Shown one piece after another: positions 42,413 through 51,030 of a stretch of DNA of 64,000 nt. Source of the stretch: Amycolatopsis umgeniensis (GTDB lineage Bacteria > Actinomycetota > Actinomycetes > Mycobacteriales > Pseudonocardiaceae); assembly GCF_014205155.1 (NCBI RefSeq), contig NZ_JACHMX010000001.1, positions 7,068,001-7,132,000 on the forward strand, written 5' to 3'. The position numbers and the translations under genes were made by a program. The notes below the pieces were generated by a model. The model did no database searches, was not told where the DNA came from, and saw only the letters and a program-made list of their open reading frames with translations. Position 1 is the first letter of the stretch. Each line of letters starts with the position of its first letter.

Positions 42413-43426
42413 GTGACGACCACTTTGGCGCAGGACCTCAAGGACGCCGCCGCCCTGCTGGCGCGCGCGAACGACGTGACATTGCTCGGCCACGTGCGCC
42501 CGGACGCGGACGCGCTGGGCAGCGCGCTGGCGCTCGGAAGGGCCCTCCAGCTGCGCGGTGGGGTCAAGGTCCGCGTCTCGGTCGGCGAACCCGAGGAGAT
42601 GCCCGAAACCCTGCGGAGCCTGGACGCAGGCGGGCTCTACGTCCCCGCGAGCGAGCTCCCGGAGAGTGAACAGCTGCTGGTCGCGCTCGACACGCCCACC
42701 CCGGGCAGGCTCGGGAAACTCGCGTCGCGTGTGGACGCGGTCCGCGCGGCGGGGGGCGATGTGCTGGTGATCGACCACCACGCGTCCAACGTCTTCTTCG
42801 GCACGAAACACGTCGTCGACGACAGCGCGGAGGCCACCGCCGTGCTGGTCTTCGCGTTGCTGGAGGAACTCGGCACCGAGATCGACGAGCCGATCGCGCG
42901 CTGCCTGTACGCGGGGCTCGTCACCGACACGAGCGGGTTCCGCCGGGCCCGCCCGTCCACGCACCTGATGGCGGCGAAGCTGCTCGAAGCCGGTGTCGAC
43001 CCGGACAAGGTGGTCCGCGAGATCGTCGACGATCACCCGTTCGCGTGGTTGCCGATGCTTTCGGACGTCCTCGCGGGGGCTCGGCTCGAACCGGACGAGG
43101 CGCGCGGTTTCGGGCTCGCGTACGCGGTCGTGACCCTCGATGCCGCGCGGACGGTGCGCGGGGAGGAGGTCGAAGCGGTCATCGACGTCGTCCGGTCCAC
43201 CCGGGAGGCCGGGGTCGCCGTGGTGCTCAAGGAAGCCGAACCGACAGGGCCCTCGCGGCGCTGGACGGTCTCGCTCCGCTCGGCGGGCGGTGTCGACGTT
43301 TCGGCCGCGGCGGGGGAGCTGGGCGGCGGCGGGCATCGCCAGGCGGCCGGGTGTACCGCGGAAGGCACGCCGGGCGAGGTACTCGACAGGCTGAGGGCGG
43401 CGCTCTCGCGGGCGCCGCTGCTGTGA
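42413..43426 (+). CDS. nrnA: DHH/DHHA1 phosphoesterase, NrnA-type nanoRNase / pAp phosphatase
   Basis: 337 residues from GTG 42413. The DHH domain has GHVRPDADALGS (His27, Asp31, Asp33) and the DHH motif at 121-123 (VLVIDHHASN) with LVTDTSGFR. The DHHA1 domain ends with LGGGGHRQAAG, the substrate-binding glycine loop. NrnA degrades 2- to 5-nt RNAs and in some species converts pAp to AMP; actinobacterial relatives also act on cyclic dinucleotide breakdown products such as pApA or pGpG. It normally lies directly after rbfA and before a MATE gene; here genes have been inserted on both sides. Confidence 0.93.
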   Translation: MTTTLAQDLKDAAALLARANDVTLLGHVRPDADALGSALALGRALQLRGGVKVRVSVGEPEEMPETLRSLDAGGLYVPASELPESEQLLVALDTPTPGRLGKLASRVDAVRAAGGDVLVIDHHASNVFFGTKHVVDDSAEATAVLVFALLEELGTEIDEPIARCLYAGLVTDTSGFRRARPSTHLMAAKLLEAGVDPDKVVREIVDDHPFAWLPMLSDVLAGARLEPDEARGFGLAYAVVTLDAARTVRGEEVEAVIDVVRSTREAGVAVVLKEAEPTGPSRRWTVSLRSAGGVDVSAAAGELGGGGHRQAAGCTAEGTPGEVLDRLRAALSRAPLL

Positions 43427-43499
43427 TCCGCGAACTCGCTCCGTAACGGACCACCGCCGGGCCGCGACATCAGTGCGGATTACCGAGGGGGCTTCCCGG

Positions 43500-46400
43500 G
43501 TGGCGTGGTTGTCGTGGGTGGTGCCGCCGTTGCTGGCGGTCGTGGTCGGGCTCGAGACGAACGCCGCCTCGGAAAAGCTTCCGTCCTGGGTCCACGTTTC
43601 CGCGTGGCCGGTGCTCGGCGTGTTGACGGTCCTGTCGATCGCGGTGGAATTCGCCCGGCGGCGCAAACGGGACGGCAGGAGTGACGAAGCCCGGCTGAGC
43701 GACGCGGCGAACGCGCTGGCGGCGGCTGTCGCGAGTCAGTGGTCGCGTGAACTGTCGGGACTTCTGGCGGGCCGGGCGCTGCCGCAACCGTGGTCGACCA
43801 CCGGTCGTCCGGTGCTGCCGCCGGCCGAGGACGTGCTCGGACCCGCGCCCGTCGAGGCGTGGGGCGGTCTGCGCAGGTTGTTCCGCCGGGTCCGGGCCGG
43901 AGGCAGCGGTGCGCCGGTCATCGACGTGCTCCGGCGCGCGGCGATCCGCGGCGACCTCGACTTCCACGGAGATGTGGACGACCTGGCGGCCCTCCTGCCG
44001 CGGCTGCCGCACCGGCAGGTGATCCTGCTGGGCGAACCCGGCGCGGGCAAGAGTGTGCTCGCGGGCCGGATCGCCTTGGCGCTGTGCGGAAAACGCGCGG
44101 AGGACGATCCGGTCCCGGTGCTGCTGCCGCTGTCGTCCTGGCGGGTCGGCGAGGAGTCCGTCCGGGACTGGATCAAGCGCAGGCTGCGCGCGGATTACGC
44201 GTCCCCCGACGTCGAACGGCTGGTGGACGCCGACCGCTTGTTCGCCTTGCTCGACGGGGTGGACGAGTTGCCGCCCGGTCTGCGGATCGAAGCGATCCGG
44301 CTGCTCGGGGCGAGCGGTCTGGCGATGCTGGTGACCACCCGCGGCCGTGAGTACACCGACGCCGTGCGGACTTCGCGTTCGGTGCCCGCGAAGGCGTTGG
44401 TGGTGGAGCTGCGCCCGATCGGCGGGGCGGACGTCGAGAAGTACCTGTCGGCGGGCTTGGTCGACGGCGACCCACGATGGGTGCCGGTGTTCAAGCGGCT
44501 TCGGGACCAGCCGGACGGCGCGCTCCGGCAGGTGCTGCGGACGCCGCTGATGATCGATCTGGCCCGCGACAGGGACCCGGACGACCTGCTCGGCTTCACC
44601 GACGCCGAGCGGCTCGAGGAGTTCTTGCTCGACGGAGTGGTGCCCGCCGCCTACCCCGGGGATCGGAAGGACAAGGCGGGACGACGGCTGGAGTTCCTCG
44701 CCGGGCATTTGCGGTCGCAGGGCACCTTCGAGTTCGCGTGGTGGAAGCTGCACCGCGCGCTGCCCTCGCCGTCACGGACCGTCGGGATCGGCATCGGCCT
44801 GATGGCGGCGGCGCTCACGTCGGTCGCGGTGTGGCTGATGGTGCTCCCGACCGTCGCCGGGGCGGGTGAGGCGGTGGCGCTCAGTCTCGCCGTGGGCTGC
44901 GTCGCGGGTCTGATCGTGGGTTCGCTGGCTTCCGCGAGCGAGGATCACGAACCGCGGCGGATCACCACACGGATGCGGGGCCGTCGGCTGGATCTGGCCG
45001 CGCGGCTCGGTGCGGGCGCGATGCGCGGCACCGCGCTCGGTGTGGTCATCGGCGTGGTCGCCGGAGTCGTGGACACCGCCGACCTCACCGGGCCCGCCTT
45101 GCTGATGGGCGCGGCGTCCGGCGCGGTGTTCGGGGTGGCCTACGGCCTGGTCGGCTGGCTGGAAACGCCCGCCGACCTGGTGCGCGCGGCGAGCCCGGCG
45201 GCGAGCCTGCGCGAAGACCGGACCACGAAACTGGTGCGGCTCGCGGTGTTCGGCCTGCCGTTCGGCCTGTCCGCCGGGCTGGTGCTCGGTCTGGTGGCGG
45301 GGCCGCGGGTCGGACTGCTCGACGGAATCGGCGCCGGTCTGCTCGGTGTCGTGGTGGGGCTGGCACGTGGTCCGCACGTGTGGACCCGCTTCGTCGTCGC
45401 CAGGGTGGTGTTGGCGCTGCGAGGCGAGCTTCCGTGGCGCCTGATGGCGTTCCTGGGCGAGGCCCACCGCCTGTGCGTACTGCGCGCCAACGGCGGCGTG
45501 TACAGGTTCCGCCACAACCTGCTCCAAGACCGGCTGGCGGGCGGCCTGCCGCGAAAGAAGGCGGCCGAGCCCGTCCCCGCGCGCTCGCCGGCACGATCGC
45601 GAACCCGTCGTGCGGTCACGCTGACACTGATCGTGTTGTTCAGCGGGACGGGTCTCGGTATCGGCCTGCCGGTCGCGGGTGGCTTGCAGGCGAAGTGCGG
45701 GCTGACGCCGTTCGATCGGGACATCCGTTACCTCCGCGGCGGGTTCACCTACGAATGCGTCGGCGTGACCGACGGCGCCTACGACTTTTCCGGGGACGGC
45801 ACCGGGATCTCCAAGCTGATCGAGAGCCAGAACACCGCTGCCGTCACGGGATCGGGTTCGTACGTACGGGTGGCGGTCCTCGCGCCGCTCGCCCCGCGCA
45901 CCTTCGACTCGCGGCAGATCAGGCACGCCCTTCGAGGTGTCTATCTGGCCCAGCGCCGGTACAACGCAAGCCACTCCCTCAAGGTGAAGGTCTTGCTGGC
46001 CAACGAAGGCAGCACCCAGGCGCACTGGGCCCCGGTGGTCGATCAGCTCGTCCGGATGTCGCGGGAAGAGCATCCGCTGGTCGCGGTGGTCGGGCTCGGG
46101 GCCAGCACCCGGAACTCGGTGGCCAGTACCCGGACGCTGGCCGCGCACGGCATTCCCATGGTCGCCGCGACCGCGAGCGAACTGCGCGCCGACGGTCTGT
46201 TCCAGGTCACCCCGCCCAGCTCGGAGTTCGCCGCCGCGCTCCGTCGCTCCTGGACGGGCCCCGCCCCGGAGTACGTGCTCACCGACGAGCCGTCGGACGG
46301 CTACGTCGAATCGCTGCGGAAGGAGTTCGTCTCGGCTTGGGGGGTACCCGAAATCCGGAACGGCGAACGCCGGGACCTTCCGGGCTGCCCGGCGGCCATG

Positions 46401-46886
46401 CTCTACGCCGGTCGCCGGGAAGGCCTCATCCGGCTGGACGACCACTTCGCCGCGAAATGCGGGCTCGGCTCGGTCACCATCGGTTCCGTCGTGACGGATC
46501 TTTCCTGGCGCACCCCGGATCGAACTCGGAGCCGGCTCATCTACGCGACACCGGCCGACCCCTCCGGTTGGTCGAAAGCACCCGAGTCCGCGCCTCCCGG
46601 CTTCGGAGACTTCTCGAAGGAGTACTCCGGTCAGTTCGGCGAACCCCCGGGCGACGTCTTCGCCCTGCTCCATCACGACGCCGCCGAAGCGGCGTTCGCC
46701 GCAATCGGAGCGGCCCTCGGGGAGAAGACCCCGAAGACCATCGCCGAGGTGCTGCGCACCGTCGGGGTCAACGGTGCGACCGGCACCTTCTCCTTCAACC
46801 GCAACGGAACCCCGGCGCGGAAGCCGATTCCGGTCCTCACCGAACCAGGCCGCGCGCCGGATCGGCATCCGTACCTGACCCGCTGA
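43500..46886 (+). CDS. NACHT-NTPase / multi-pass membrane / periplasmic-binding-protein-like fusion
   Basis: 1128 residues from GTG 43500 (GAGGGGG 8 bp before); GTG 43473 is an alternative. In order: two transmembrane helices (about 1-18 and 32-51); a linker; a cytoplasmic NACHT/STAND NTPase with Walker A GEPGAGKS (178-185), Walker B LLDGVDEL (250-257) and the sensor-like VTTRGRE; about six to seven helices (about 425-625) ending in the conserved YRFRHNLLQDRLAG; one more helix (about 705-725); and a C-terminal type I periplasmic-binding fold (about 785-1128), with RVAVLAPLAP, GVYLAQRRYN, VVGLGASTRNSVASTRTLA and a closing GATGTFSFNRNG as in branched-chain amino acid receptors. The predicted topology puts the NTPase inside and the binding fold outside, a transmembrane sensor layout. 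Membrane NACHT proteins are common in Streptomyces. No effector domain is visible. It sits alone between nrnA and a MATE gene. Confidence 0.85.
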   Translation: MAWLSWVVPPLLAVVVGLETNAASEKLPSWVHVSAWPVLGVLTVLSIAVEFARRRKRDGRSDEARLSDAANALAAAVASQWSRELSGLLAGRALPQPWSTTGRPVLPPAEDVLGPAPVEAWGGLRRLFRRVRAGGSGAPVIDVLRRAAIRGDLDFHGDVDDLAALLPRLPHRQVILLGEPGAGKSVLAGRIALALCGKRAEDDPVPVLLPLSSWRVGEESVRDWIKRRLRADYASPDVERLVDADRLFALLDGVDELPPGLRIEAIRLLGASGLAMLVTTRGREYTDAVRTSRSVPAKALVVELRPIGGADVEKYLSAGLVDGDPRWVPVFKRLRDQPDGALRQVLRTPLMIDLARDRDPDDLLGFTDAERLEEFLLDGVVPAAYPGDRKDKAGRRLEFLAGHLRSQGTFEFAWWKLHRALPSPSRTVGIGIGLMAAALTSVAVWLMVLPTVAGAGEAVALSLAVGCVAGLIVGSLASASEDHEPRRITTRMRGRRLDLAARLGAGAMRGTALGVVIGVVAGVVDTADLTGPALLMGAASGAVFGVAYGLVGWLETPADLVRAASPAASLREDRTTKLVRLAVFGLPFGLSAGLVLGLVAGPRVGLLDGIGAGLLGVVVGLARGPHVWTRFVVARVVLALRGELPWRLMAFLGEAHRLCVLRANGGVYRFRHNLLQDRLAGGLPRKKAAEPVPARSPARSRTRRAVTLTLIVLFSGTGLGIGLPVAGGLQAKCGLTPFDRDIRYLRGGFTYECVGVTDGAYDFSGDGTGISKLIESQNTAAVTGSGSYVRVAVLAPLAPRTFDSRQIRHALRGVYLAQRRYNASHSLKVKVLLANEGSTQAHWAPVVDQLVRMSREEHPLVAVVGLGASTRNSVASTRTLAAHGIPMVAATASELRADGLFQVTPPSSEFAAALRRSWTGPAPEYVLTDEPSDGYVESLRKEFVSAWGVPEIRNGERRDLPGCPAAMLYAGRREGLIRLDDHFAAKCGLGSVTIGSVVTDLSWRTPDRTRSRLIYATPADPSGWSKAPESAPPGFGDFSKEYSGQFGEPPGDVFALLHHDAAEAAFAAIGAALGEKTPKTIAEVLRTVGVNGATGTFSFNRNGTPARKPIPVLTEPGRAPDRHPYLTR

Positions 46887-47210
46887 CCGTCACACCGGCG
46901 GGCAGCCGGGTGTGTCCGTGCCGTTGCCCCGCGGACGCTTTTGGCGTTCTAGGCAACCGGCCGAAGGGACAAGCGCGTGGACACACCGACGTCGATGGCG
47001 GCGCTGGAGGTCATGGAGTAGCTGAACGAGCGGCCGGATTCCCCGCCGAGCGGGAACTCTTTCTCCTGCACGTGGAAGAAACCGACCGGATCAAGGCGGA
47101 CTGGGACGAGACCGGCGGCCTTCGCCGATCGGTCCACCCGCAAGATCGACTTCGGCGGAAGGCTCTGAGCGGTGAAGGTGTGCTTTGGCCGCGGTCAGGG
47201 CCGAGGATGT

Positions 47211-47263
47211 GTTGTGAAAGCCACTTTCGCAACGGTGAAGGTTGTGAAAGTGGCTTTCGCAAC
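47211..47263. repeat. 53-bp hairpin, GTTGCGAAAG subtype (copy 2)
   Basis: Arms 47211-47233 and 47241-47263 with the loop GGTGAAG, the reverse complement of the loop at 13961-14013, so the two copies lie in opposite orientation. Confidence 0.83.
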
Positions 47264-47432
47264 GCCTGCCCTGTGGCTTCGCCTGCCGGGTCGGGTGGGT
47301 TGTGAGTGGGAATTCGCATTGGCACGGACCGGTTTGCTCACCCCATCGTGGCCGGTGCGGAGGGTGCCTGTTCGGCGAGTGTCGATGGGGTGTTCCGGTT
47401 TCCCCGCTCGCACCCCACCACCACCACCGCGA

Positions 47433-47487
47433 TGTCGCGAAAGCCACTTTCGGGACATCAGACGTCCCGAAAGTGGCTTTCGCGACA
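47433..47487. repeat. 55-bp hairpin, GAAAG-CCA-CTTTC subtype (copy 3)
   Basis: Perfect 24-bp arms (47433-47456 and 47464-47487) with the loop ATCAGAC. The arms are identical to those at 27509-27563; only the loop differs. Confidence 0.87.
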
Positions 47488-47508
47488 CCCGAAACCGGCA
47501 CGTTTGCC

Positions 47509-48145
47509 CTACCCCTCACCAAGGGTGAAGAAGCCCGCCAGGGCGCGGGCGATCAGCTCCGGCGCGTTTCGGTGGGGAGGTGGCGCGCTCCCGGGACGCG
47601 GACGAGCGTGGTCCGCGGGATCTCCGAGGCGAACTTCTCCGCGTACTCCACTTTCTCGAAGGGTGGTCCTCGCCACACACCAGCAGCTTGGACGTCGTGG
47701 TCCGCCGCGGCGCGGGAAGGAGATCGACGATGGGCCGCGCCCGCCATGGCCAGCCAGAACGGCGGATCCGCGGGTCCGGCCACGGGGCGAGGTGCTCGGT
47801 GGCGATCCCGGTCAGTTCCGCGATCACGGCCTGGCGGCGGGCGGAGAGGGATTCCTCGCGGTGGGCGCTTCCCGGTCCAGGAGGCGTGGGGCGCGGGCCG
47901 GGAGCCGTAGGAAGTCGGCCGCGATCGGCCGCGGCCCCGCCTCCGCGAGCCCGCTCAACACGGGAAGCCACACCCGGCTCCAGTACGTTCCGTGCGGCAA
48001 CAGGACGGCGCGGTGGTCAGAAAGCGGGCCGGTTCGCCGTCGACCTGGACCTCGGATCCGTGGAATGCCCGTTCCGGTGGTTTCCTCCATCAGGCCACTG
48101 TGGACCGGGGCCGCCGTCCGGCCGAGTGCCCGAACCGACATTCAT
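47509..48145 (-). pseudogene. Decayed alpha/beta hydrolase
   Basis: Pieces of one alpha/beta hydrolase appear in order in different minus-strand frames. The N-terminal part (about 48140-47900) reads VLLPHGTYWSRVWLPVLSG, a middle part reads REESLSARRQAVIAELTG, then comes FEKVEYAEKFASEIP and the catalytic-His end VPGARHLPTETR (about 47580). A last frameshift leads to PELIARALAGFF, which ends at TAG 47509. At least three frame changes are needed, so no functional product is expected. Sequencing error is a less likely explanation given the clean neighbouring genes. Confidence 0.7.
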
Positions 48146-48199
48146 GCTCGGTTTCCTGCCATTCCCCGAGAGCGGCACGGTCACCTTTACGCTGCGGAG

Positions 48200-49525
48200 G
48201 TGTCTCAACCTTCCGAAACCGACGAGCGAGTCCCGCCGAAACGCGTGCTCGGGCTCGCCGTGCCCGCACTCGGCGTCCTCGCCGCCGAGCCGTTGTACGT
48301 CCTGGTGGACACGGCCGTCGTCGGGCATCTCGGCGCGTTGCCGCTGGCCGGTCTCGCCGTCGGCGGTGTCGTGCTGTCGCAGGTCTCGAGCCAGCTGACC
48401 TTCCTCTCCTACGGCACCACGTCGCGGACGGCCCGCCTGCACGGCGCCGGACGTCGTGGCGAGGCCGTGCGCGAAGGGGTGCAGGCGACCTGGCTGGCGG
48501 TGATCGTCGGGCTGGTCGTGATCGTCGCCGGGCAACTGCTGGCCGCGCCCATCGCGCGGGTGCTGTCGGGGGATCCCGCGATCACCGACGCCGCCGTCTC
48601 CTGGCTGCGGATCGCGCTGTTCGGGACGCCGTTCATCCTGATCACGATGGCGGGCAACGGCTGGATGCGCGGCGTGCAGGATTCCGCGAAACCGTTGCGC
48701 TATGTCTTGGCGGGCAACGGGATCTCGGCCGTGCTGTGTCCCGTGCTGGTGTACGGCGCGGACTGGGGGCTGGAAGGTTCCGCGATCGCGAACGTCGTCG
48801 CGCAGGTGATCTCGGCGTCGCTGTTCATCGTGGCCCTGGTGCGGGAGCGGGTCCCGCTGCGCGCGGAGCCGAAGGTGATGCGCGCCCAGCTCGGCCTCGG
48901 CCGGGACCTGGTGCTGCGCAGCCTCGCCTTCCAGGCGTGTTTCGTCTCCGCCGCCGCCGTCGCCGCGCGGACGTCCACCGGTGCTGTCGGCGCGCACCAG
49001 GTCGTGCTGCAGCTGTGGACGTTCCTCGCGCTCGTGCTGGACTCGCTCGCGATCGCCGCGCAGTCGCTCGTCGGGGCCGCCCTGGGCGCCGGCGCGAGCA
49101 AACGGGCGCGGAGTGTTTCGAGCCAGATCACCGGCTACGGCCTGGTGTTCGGCTGCTTCCTCGGTGTGGTGTTCGCGTCGCTGGCCGGGGTGCTGCCGCA
49201 GGTGTTCACTTCGGACGCGACCGTACTCGGCGAGATCCCGCACGCGTGGTGGTTCTTCGTCGCGTTGCAGCCGATCGCCGGGGTGGTGTTCGCGCTCGAC
49301 GGCGTCCTGCTCGGCGCGGGCGACGCGGCGTTCCTGCGCAACGCGACGCTGGTGAGCGCGGCGCTGGGGTTCCTGCCGCTGATCTGGCTGTCGCTCGCGT
49401 TCGGCTGGGGACTGGCCGGGATCTGGACCGGGCTCTCGCTGTTCATGGTGCTGCGGCTGGTGACCCTGCTGGTGAGGTGGCGCTCGGGGCGCTGGGCCGT
49501 GGAGGGTGCCGTCCGCGCGGCCTGA
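48200..49525 (+). CDS. MATE-family multidrug/organic cation exporter (DinF-like)
   Basis: 441 residues from GTG 48200 (VSQPSETDERVPPKRVLGLAVPALG). The upstream frame covers a pseudogene and is rejected. About 12 transmembrane helices form two similar halves, with the MATE-type LSYGTTSRTARLHGAGRRGEA loop and the inter-half linker (VRERVPLRAEPKVM). DinF-like MATE proteins are proton- or sodium-driven exporters. It follows nrnA in many actinobacteria, so this is a resident core gene that has been separated from nrnA by the NACHT gene. Confidence 0.93.
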   Translation: MSQPSETDERVPPKRVLGLAVPALGVLAAEPLYVLVDTAVVGHLGALPLAGLAVGGVVLSQVSSQLTFLSYGTTSRTARLHGAGRRGEAVREGVQATWLAVIVGLVVIVAGQLLAAPIARVLSGDPAITDAAVSWLRIALFGTPFILITMAGNGWMRGVQDSAKPLRYVLAGNGISAVLCPVLVYGADWGLEGSAIANVVAQVISASLFIVALVRERVPLRAEPKVMRAQLGLGRDLVLRSLAFQACFVSAAAVAARTSTGAVGAHQVVLQLWTFLALVLDSLAIAAQSLVGAALGAGASKRARSVSSQITGYGLVFGCFLGVVFASLAGVLPQVFTSDATVLGEIPHAWWFFVALQPIAGVVFALDGVLLGAGDAAFLRNATLVSAALGFLPLIWLSLAFGWGLAGIWTGLSLFMVLRLVTLLVRWRSGRWAVEGAVRAA

Positions 49526-49657
49526 CCCCGGGAAAGCGTGTGGCGAAAACCACCCGGGTAACGGGTATGTTTCGCCATTGCTTAGGAGCTACAACTATAT
49601 GAGGCGGCAGCGCGGGCGTCTTCACTTGCCCGAAACCGTTCTCGAGGAGGAATCACT

Positions 49658-50968
49658 GTGACAGGCCGAGCCACCCGCCGGTCCTGGTTCATCTGGTTCG
49701 CCGCCGTCACCGTCTACCTCCTCGCCGTCTTCCACCGCACGTCGTTCGGCGTCGCCGGGCTGCAGGCCGCCGACCGTTTCGGCGTCGGCGCGGCCGCGCT
49801 CGGCACGTTCACCGTCCTGCAGGTCGGCGTCTACGCCGCGATGCAGATCCCCACCGGCGTCCTCGTCGACCGCTACGGCCCGCGCCGTGTGCTCACCGCC
49901 GCCGTGTTCTTCCTCGGGCTCGGCCAGATCCTGCTCGCGATCGCCGATTCCTACGCGCTCGGCCTTCTCGCCCGCGGCGTCGTCGGCTTCGGCGACGCGC
50001 TGACCTTCGTGAGCATCATGCGGCTGATCGCCGCCCATTTCCCCGGCCGCCAGTACGCCCTGCTCGCCGCGCTGACCGGCGCCATCGGGTACGTCGGCAA
50101 CCTCGCCGCGACCGTCCCGCTCGGCCTGCTGCTCGACGGTCCCGGCTGGACTCCGACGTTCCTCGCCGTCGGCCTGGTGACGGCGCTGTACGCCGCCGTC
50201 GTCGCCCTTCGCGTCAAGGACAGCCCGCCCGGCGAGCCGGTGCCCGTGCGCGGAAAGGTGCACCCGAAGGTCCTCGGCCGCCAGGTCGCCGAGGCGTGGC
50301 GGACCCCGGGCACCAGGCTGGGATTCTGGGTCCACTTCAGCACGATGTTCGCGCCCAACGTGCTCACCATGCTGTGGGGCGTCCCGTTCCTGGTGCAGGG
50401 ACAGGGCTATCCGAAGTCCACCGCGAGTTCGCTGCTGATCGTGTTCGTGTTCGGCTCGATGATCGGCGGCCCGTTCGTCGGCGGCTTGATCGGGCGCCGC
50501 CCGTCGCTGCGGATGCCGCTCGTCGGCGGGTACATCGGCGGCGCCGCGGTGATGTGGGCGGTCCTGCTCGGCTGGGGCGGGACGACCCCGGTCGCGGTCC
50601 TGGTCCCCGCGTTCGCCTTCCTCTCCCTCGGCGGCCCCGCGTCGATGATCGGCTTCGCGCTGGCACGGGACTACAACCCGCTCTCGCGCGTCGGCACCGC
50701 GACAGGGGTCGTGAACGTCGGCGGGTTCGTGGCCACGACGATCTCGGCGCTCGCGGTCGGCGTGCTGCTGGAGTGGACCGGCGGCTCGTTCCGCCTGGCG
50801 CTGCTGTCCGTCATCGTGGTGCTCGCGCTGGGCACCTTCCGGATGCTGGTGTGGTGGCGGCGCACCCGCGCCGTGCTGTTCGAGGCCGAGGCCCGCGGCG
50901 AGGAGATCCCGGTGCAGATCCGGCGCCGCCGCTGGGACGCCGAAGCGCCGCTGCCCGTCTCGTCCTAG
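49658..50968 (+). CDS. MFS transporter (12-helix)
   Basis: 436 residues from GTG 49658, with a good GAGGAGG site. It has about 12 helices with the motif-A-like loop DRYGPRRVLTAA between helices 2 and 3 and FHRTSFGVAGLQAADRF near helix 1. A basic C-terminus (WWRRTRAVLFEAEARGEEIPVQIRRRRWD) lies in the cytoplasm. The substrate is unknown. The upstream gap (49526-49657) contains an AT-rich patch (CTACAACTATATG, about 49589-49601) that could be a promoter or operator region. The truB gene begins 62 bp downstream. Confidence 0.92.
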   Translation: MTGRATRRSWFIWFAAVTVYLLAVFHRTSFGVAGLQAADRFGVGAAALGTFTVLQVGVYAAMQIPTGVLVDRYGPRRVLTAAVFFLGLGQILLAIADSYALGLLARGVVGFGDALTFVSIMRLIAAHFPGRQYALLAALTGAIGYVGNLAATVPLGLLLDGPGWTPTFLAVGLVTALYAAVVALRVKDSPPGEPVPVRGKVHPKVLGRQVAEAWRTPGTRLGFWVHFSTMFAPNVLTMLWGVPFLVQGQGYPKSTASSLLIVFVFGSMIGGPFVGGLIGRRPSLRMPLVGGYIGGAAVMWAVLLGWGGTTPVAVLVPAFAFLSLGGPASMIGFALARDYNPLSRVGTATGVVNVGGFVATTISALAVGVLLEWTGGSFRLALLSVIVVLALGTFRMLVWWRRTRAVLFEAEARGEEIPVQIRRRRWDAEAPLPVSS

Positions 50969-50974
50969 GCGTCA

Positions 50975-50997
50975 GACGCGGGGAAAGTCCCCTTCAG
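50975..50997. repeat. Half-copy of the 59595-type element
   Basis: This 23-bp segment ending in GGGGAAAGTCCCCTTCAG is identical to 59649-59671, the right-hand third of the triple element after the TPR-like gene. It lies in the MFS-truB gap. Confidence 0.7.
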
Positions 50998-51030
50998 CCC
51001 GGCCAGGGCCCGAAAGATAGGGTTCGGCCC

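Larger units (their letters stand above)
46887..47508. other. Gene-free region with two dispersed hairpins
   Basis: About 620 bp after the NACHT gene. No reading frame with recognisable homology is visible; short frames on both strands look like decayed or random sequence. It holds the hairpins at 47211-47263 and 47433-47487. Confidence 0.6.

Noticed and set aside
47211..47487. Insertion sequence ends
   Set aside because: The hairpins have no transposase between or beside them and the inverted repeats are self-contained, not paired termini of one element.
47306..48199. Upstream extension of the MATE frame
   Set aside because: It passes through a hairpin and the decayed hydrolase; the MATE homology and a usable start begin at GTG 48200.
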